From Deltaproteobacteria bacterium (GTDB lineage: Bacteria; Desulfobacterota; DSM-4660; Desulfatiglandales; HGW-15): a stretch of DNA of 8,364 bases. The notes under the pieces are model-generated. The model did not search any database and was not told the origin of the DNA. It was given only the letters and a program-made list of their open reading frames with translations. Below, piece after piece: positions 6,325 to 8,364 of the stretch. The stretch lies in the NCBI GenBank assembly GCA_030671095.1, contig DAOVAK010000092.1, positions 1-8,364 of the forward strand, written 5' to 3'. Position 1 is the stretch's first letter, and the number at the start of each line of letters is the position of its first letter. The translations under genes were made by a program, and so were the position numbers.

Positions 6325-6549
6325 ATGATGCGGGAAGGACAAATGCGGCGGTCACTAAATGAGTTGAGCATTAATATTGCGGATCTCTCGCCGGAGATCG
6401 CTGTTGAAAGCACACAGCTCAGGGACTTCCATAATGACCCGGCAGATCAAATTATTGTCGCAACATCGAGAGTGCTTGGAATGCCGCTCCTTACGTCAGA
6501 CAAGAGAATGTTAGACTTTCCGGATGTCCAGACAGTCTCGTACTCGTGA
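6325..6549 (+). pseudogene. VapC-type PIN-domain toxin, N-terminally truncated remnant
   Basis: The frame holds the C-terminal half of a PIN-domain toxin: LSPEIAVES (~21-29), then FHNDPADQIIVATSRVLGMP (~35-54), LLTSDKRMLDF and VQTV. These match the end of VapC-family RNases, including the third acidic residue in P-A-D-Q-I-I-V-A-T and the S-D-K-R block. Full VapC proteins are about 125-135 residues; here the N-terminal L-D-T-H-x-W and the W-E segments with the first two metal-binding acids are missing. The frame is closed by TGA at 6319-6321. The residues before LNELSINIADLSPEI may include a frameshift, since GATGCGGGAAGG in another frame also looks toxin-like. No antitoxin gene was found within the window. 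The product should be inactive. Confidence 0.75.
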
Positions 6550-6643
6550 GGAAATTAGAGAGAACCTTCTCCATTGAGTGGATTTGACCGGACAGGCTAC
6601 CTAGTGAACCCCTGAAATTGTTCCAGCATCAGAGAGGGGGCAG

Positions 6644-6679
6644 AAAGAAAAGGGGTCAAAAGAAAAGAAAAGGGGTCAA
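6644..6679 (+). repeat. 16-bp direct repeat, partial copy of the RAYT element end
   Basis: AAAGAAAAGGGGTCAA occurs at 6644-6659 and again at 6664-6679, exactly 20 bp apart. The second copy is the outer part of the left terminal repeat of the RAYT element; the first breaks off before the GTCTACG core. It may record slippage or an older insertion end. The stretch 6550-6643 otherwise holds no gene, only a loose inverted repeat (cccctga at 6609-6615 with tcagagaggggg at 6629-6640). Confidence 0.6.
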
Positions 6680-6696
6680 GTCTACGATTGACTCTT
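6670..6696 (+). repeat. Left terminal inverted repeat of the RAYT element
   Basis: The 27-bp arm starts AAGGGGTCAAGTCTACG and ends ATTGACTCTT. It is the reverse complement of 7683-7709 with a single mismatch (A for G after the CTACG core). It also has its own small stem, GTCAA/TTGAC around an 8-nt loop, and contains CTAC, the complement of the GTAG tetranucleotide typical of REP sequences. Confidence 0.88.
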
Positions 6697-6722
6697 GTAT
6701 CGCCGACTGCTAGGATGAGCAC

Positions 6723-7697
6723 ATGTCCAGACCCCTAAGAATAGAATATCCGGATGCCTGGCATCATGTGATGAACCGTGGCAGGCGGGCCGACAAGATC
6801 TTTTTGGATAATTCAGATTACAAAACCTTCCTTGAGCTTCTCAAAGAATCAGCCGAGCTCTGGAATGTTAGGATCGCCGCCTATTGTCTCCTTCCCAGCC
6901 ATTATCACATCCTGCTTCAAACCCCGCAAGCCAATCTGTCCAGATTCATGCGTCACATAGATGGGGTTTATACTCAACGTTTTAATCGATCTCATCAATA
7001 TGACGGACAACTATTTCGCGGGCGATATAAATCGATTCTTGTTGATGCAGACAGCTATCTTTTGCAACTGCTGAGGTACATTCACAACAATCCGTTACTT
7101 GCCGGTTTAGTGGACAAAGTAGATGTGTACCCATGGAGCAGCCATAAGGGATATTTGTCAGATGCGAAGAAGTGGAAATGGATTTATAAAGGCTTCATTC
7201 TTTCAATGCTGGCTAGGGAGAGAAAGCACCAGCGGAGGGCCTATAAGAAATTCATGGCTATGGAGGACAATGAGGGAATCAACCTGATTTTTGAAAGGAA
7301 AAAACTGCCCTCTGTTCTGGGCAATGAAGGATTTATCGAGTGGGTGAAAGACAGATTCTTTCACCATAAAGATCACGAAGAGGTCCCTGAATCAAGAGCG
7401 CTAGCCCCTGAGGTGGGAAAAATCAAGCAAGCGGTTTGCAGGGCATATCATGTTAAGGAGCAAGAGTTACTCAGATCCAAAAGAGGCACCTTTAATGAAC
7501 CAAGGAATGTGGCGATCTATCTTACCAGGCGACTGAGGGGTGACAGGCTCAATGAGATATGCAAGGAATTTCACATGAAGCGGTACAGTTCGGCCAGTAG
7601 TGCTATAGGGCGGACGAAGGCCCTCATGTTGAAGGACCGACACCTTAGAAAACGGGTTGAAAAGTTAAGGTTAGATCTGCCTAAGAGTCAACCGTAG
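6723..7697 (+). CDS. REP-associated tyrosine transposase (Y1/HUH) with DnaA-like C-terminal domain
   Basis: The 324-residue protein begins with MSRPLRIEYPDAWHHVMNRG, the standard opening of RAYT transposases. The Y1 domain spans ~5-145: the HUH motif is H60-Y61-H62 in PSHYHILLQ, the conserved FNRSHQYDGQLFRGRYKS follows at ~87-104, and the probable catalytic tyrosine is Y112 in DADSYLLQLLRYIHNNP. Such enzymes cut and rejoin single-stranded DNA at REP hairpins through a 5'-phosphotyrosine bond. Residues ~230-305 resemble DnaA domain IV, with a helix-turn-helix region (YHVKEQELL, EPRNVAIYLTRRLRG, LNEICKEF, SSASSAIGR), and may bind double-stranded DNA. Key residues are intact, so it may be active. 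The start has AGGA about 7 nt upstream. The TAG stop lies inside the right terminal repeat and coincides with its GTAG core. Confidence 0.93.
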   Translation: MSRPLRIEYPDAWHHVMNRGRRADKIFLDNSDYKTFLELLKESAELWNVRIAAYCLLPSHYHILLQTPQANLSRFMRHIDGVYTQRFNRSHQYDGQLFRGRYKSILVDADSYLLQLLRYIHNNPLLAGLVDKVDVYPWSSHKGYLSDAKKWKWIYKGFILSMLARERKHQRRAYKKFMAMEDNEGINLIFERKKLPSVLGNEGFIEWVKDRFFHHKDHEEVPESRALAPEVGKIKQAVCRAYHVKEQELLRSKRGTFNEPRNVAIYLTRRLRGDRLNEICKEFHMKRYSSASSAIGRTKALMLKDRHLRKRVEKLRLDLPKSQP

Positions 7698-8364
7698 ACT
7701 TGACCCCTTCTTTATCAGCCTGGTGATAGCCGTCCCTATAACGAACATCGCCGCCATAACCGCACACATATAGCCCCAGTGGTAAGGGGAGAGTGCCGTG
7801 GTCTTAAAGACGATGTTCATCACCGGCACATAGACGACCGCTACCTGAAGCAACACAGAAAGAATTATAGCCCCGATAAGATACAGGTTTGAGAAGAATG
7901 AAAGCTTATACTGGGAACGGACCATGGTGACCCGCACCATCTCGAGCATTACGATGGAGGTGAAGGCAATCGTTCGCGCGATTGTGTCCCCTTCGGGAAG
8001 AAACCGGTTAAAGAGAAAGAGCACTCCCGCTGCCATAAGTATTGATATAATGACAATGTTTGTGGCCATGCTTTTCGTTATGATCGGTTCACCAGGATTG
8101 CGTGGCGATACATCCATGATTCCTTTTCGTATGGGATCGACACCCAGGGCAATTGCGGGAAGCCCATCCGTAATCAGGTTCAACCACAGGATCTGCGTGG
8201 CCAGAAGCGGCATAACTATGGCCCCGGAGGAATCTCTGAAGCCAATGATCATGGCTATGAAGAGTATCAGGACCTCACCAAGATTGCTCGACAGCAGGTA
8301 ATTGACAAATTTCTTAATGTTTTCGTAGATCCCCCGTCCCTGTTCCACCGCCTTTACAATCGAG
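7671..8364 (-). CDS. Ca2+-type P-type ATPase, C-terminal transmembrane part (5' end outside window)
   Basis: The frame enters from the right edge and runs 230 codons to TAA at 7671-7673. It opens with SIVKAVEQGRGIYENIKKFV, the segment before transmembrane helix 5 of P2-type ATPases, and contains helices 5 to 10. Ca2+-site residues known from SERCA are kept: N and E in SSNLGEV (helix 5), N, T and D in LNLITDGLPA (helix 6), and the E in VMLEMVRV (helix 8). It therefore probably exports Ca2+, or a similar divalent cation, across the inner membrane using ATP. The phosphorylation and nucleotide domains lie outside the window. The tail is odd: after TRLIK the last dozen residues (KGSSLRLTLRQI) are encoded by the RAYT terminal repeat and adjoining transposase DNA, so the native C-terminus seems replaced. 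The gene overlaps the 3' end of the convergent transposase by 27 bp. Confidence 0.9.
   Translation of the reverse strand, partial: SIVKAVEQGRGIYENIKKFVNYLLSSNLGEVLILFIAMIIGFRDSSGAIVMPLLATQILWLNLITDGLPAIALGVDPIRKGIMDVSPRNPGEPIITKSMATNIVIISILMAAGVLFLFNRFLPEGDTIARTIAFTSIVMLEMVRVTMVRSQYKLSFFSNLYLIGAIILSVLLQVAVVYVPVMNIVFKTTALSPYHWGYMCAVMAAMFVIGTAITRLIKKGSSLRLTLRQI
7683..7709 (-). repeat. Right terminal inverted repeat of the RAYT element
   Basis: This 27-bp arm (plus strand: AAGAGTCAACCGTAG, then ACTTGACCCCTT) mirrors the arm at 6670-6696 with one mismatch. It holds GTCAA/TTGAC arms around an 8-nt loop, the GTAG tetranucleotide, the transposase stop codon and, on the other strand, the last codons of the ATPase frame. 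Confidence 0.88.

Larger units (their letters stand above)
6670..7709 (+). mobile_element. RAYT-type (Y1 transposase) element bounded by 27-bp inverted repeats
   Basis: A single Y1/HUH transposase gene lies between two inverted 27-bp repeats with 26 of 27 positions matching. Total size is 1,040 bp. The repeats have internal stems and a GTAG/CTAC core, as expected for REP-like sequences that RAYT proteins recognise. The right repeat starts inside the transposase gene. No target-site duplication is evident, which fits the single-stranded mechanism of this enzyme family. The element abuts the 3' end of a P-type ATPase gene. Confidence 0.8.

Noticed and set aside
6189..6413. 74-codon minus-strand frame overlapping the VapC remnant
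   Set aside because: Opposite strand of a recognisable toxin fragment, with no ribosome-binding site or known motif.
7924..8301. 125-codon plus-strand frame opposite the ATPase
   Set aside because: Antisense to conserved ATPase helices 5-8 with intact Ca2+-site residues.

Overview
The window looks like a piece of a Desulfobacterota (sulfate-reducing or related deltaproteobacterial) chromosome. This is inferred from protein style: a soluble GAF/PAS sensor beginning with the TYEDL..RVEELE opening common in those genomes, a cytidylate-kinase-like protein of the stand-alone type, a TauE/SafE permease in tandem with a small membrane protein and a universal stress protein, and a Y1 transposase with a DnaA-like C-terminal domain. 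No rRNA, tRNA or CRISPR was seen. The assignment rests on recognition, not on a database search.

Layout from left to right. Positions 1-1114 (minus) hold the N-terminal part of a cytoplasmic GAF-PAS sensor that leaves the window. A structured, gene-poor stretch follows (1115-1706), with an 18-bp perfect palindrome, an 8-bp hairpin and a large hairpin over the start of the next gene. Positions 1707-2237 (plus) are a truncated IS110-family transposase. Positions 2469-3281 (minus) encode a cytidylate-kinase-like protein with a BON-like C-terminal extension, closed by a clear intrinsic terminator. The next ~700 bp are mostly empty, but carry a 31-codon remnant that looks like the C-terminus of an SLC13/DASS permease. 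Positions 6066-3998 (minus) form a probable operon: TauE/SafE permease, a three-helix membrane protein, and a UspA protein, behind a promoter with a perfect TTGACA -35 box. A VapC (PIN toxin) C-terminal remnant follows on the plus strand. Positions 6670-7709 are an apparently intact RAYT-type (Y1/HUH transposase) element with 27-bp terminal inverted repeats. The last ~690 bp (minus) are the C-terminal transmembrane half of a Ca2+-type P-type ATPase whose 3' end runs into the RAYT element.

How it fits together. The coherent functional unit is the TauE-membrane protein-UspA cluster, probably for sulfite, sulfate or organosulfonate transport with a stress link; the SLC13 remnant next to it suggests the locus once held a second anion transporter. 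The rest has been reworked by mobile elements: a dead IS110, a beheaded toxin gene, a permease tail, and a RAYT element that supplies the last codons of the neighbouring ATPase. The most unusual signals are the RAYT element with its stop codon inside its own terminal repeat, and the nested hairpin that could hide the IS110 transposase ribosome-binding site.
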